Assembly: GCF_001281315.1 (NCBI RefSeq)
Contig: NZ_CP012479.1
Coordinates: 186,001 to 250,000, forward strand
DNA: 64,000 bases
Source: Arthrobacter sp. ERGS1:01
GTDB taxonomy: Bacteria > Actinomycetota > Actinomycetes > Actinomycetales > Micrococcaceae
Direction: 5' to 3'
Shown here: piece by piece, positions 63,908 through 64,000 of the stretch
How positions within the stretch are numbered: the stretch's first letter is position 1
Layout of the letters: each line of letters opens with the position of its first letter
Translations under genes and position numbers: made by a program
The notes under the pieces: model-generated
Told to the model about the DNA's origin: nothing
Databases searched by the model: none
Seen by the model: only the letters and a program-made list of their open reading frames with translations

Positions 63908-64000
63908 CAGAACTATCCACCACAACACACCGCCCCGACCCGTCCGAGGTGTGGTGCCCGCCGTTGGCACCACTGGCCGAGGGCGGCCTGGCCCGCCCGC
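63904..64000 (+). CDS. Unidentified protein (N-terminus only), possibly a sulfatase partner
   Basis: The ATG overlaps the sulfatase stop by four bases and 32 residues are visible before the window ends. They are Thr/Pro-rich with one W-C-P-P motif. Too little is present for a family. By position it could be the formylglycine-generating enzyme that activates the sulfatase, which is only a guess. Confidence 0.55.
   Translation, partial: MTELSTTTHRPDPSEVWCPPLAPLAEGGLARP

Overview
The window is about 64 kb of GC-rich, densely coded chromosome from a member of the Actinomycetota. It most resembles the Micrococcaceae (Arthrobacter/Pseudarthrobacter-like). The reasons are codon and base composition, a mycothiol-dependent maleylpyruvate-isomerase-type protein, a maltokinase-cap protein, a WXG100 protein, many leaderless-type starts (a -10 hexamer 6-7 nt before the ATG), and dispersed GGTGGTCGAGC-type intergenic repeats. 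The genus is an inference. No rRNA, tRNA, CRISPR array, insertion sequence or phage gene was seen.

Layout. (1) 1-3.4 kb: a partial VIT1-type membrane protein, a sodium:solute symporter and a divergent XRE-cupin regulator. (2) 3.5-6.9 kb: an electron-transfer operon (Ser-rich membrane stub, ApbE flavin transferase, frameshifted ferric-reductase-like membrane protein, NuoF-like protein, ferredoxin). (3) 7-12 kb: an APC permease, then a two-gene operon of an agmatinase-family ureohydrolase and a TPP-dependent decarboxylase. The promoter of this operon carries the same 18-bp motif as the symporter/XRE-cupin intergenic region, so genes at 1-3.4 kb and 9.1-12 kb look like one regulon for a guanidino compound or polyamine. 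(4) 12-20 kb: small metabolic and stress genes (NmrA-like and SDR reductases, DUF2975/XRE pair, methyltransferase, glyoxalase-like proteins, frameshifted S66 peptidase, PEBP protein). (5) 19.9-22.7 kb: an ECF sigma factor coupled to two tandem paralogous exported proteins, plus a frameshifted lipoprotein. (6) 22.8-30.2 kb: TetR/epimerase operon, D-threonine-aldolase-like enzyme, DUF5107 protein, GntR regulator and aspartate ammonia-lyase. (7) 30.2-40.2 kb: a tandem palindromic repeat array, DUF1275 protein, flavin reductases, secreted hydrolase, and a GH20 hexosaminidase divergent from a ROK regulator. (8) 40.3-49 kb: a frameshifted GH2 beta-galactosidase, aldo/keto reductase, ArsR/SRPBCC pair, SDR, IPP isomerase, and a large unassigned multidomain protein. 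(9) 49-55 kb: a Cache-domain protein and GntR regulator divergent from a PotABCD-type polyamine importer. (10) 55-64 kb: a WXG100 protein, a 53-residue protein, and a ROK-controlled sugar operon with ABC importer, GH29 fucosidase, ROK kinase and sulfatase. The last group fits use of a sulfated, fucose-containing glycan.

Four otherwise well-conserved genes (near 4,968, 18,571, 22,410 and 41,629) are each broken by the apparent loss of one base in a short G or C/G run, always in the same -1 sense. This may be homopolymer under-calling in the assembly rather than real decay. Those genes should be read as probably functional until checked.
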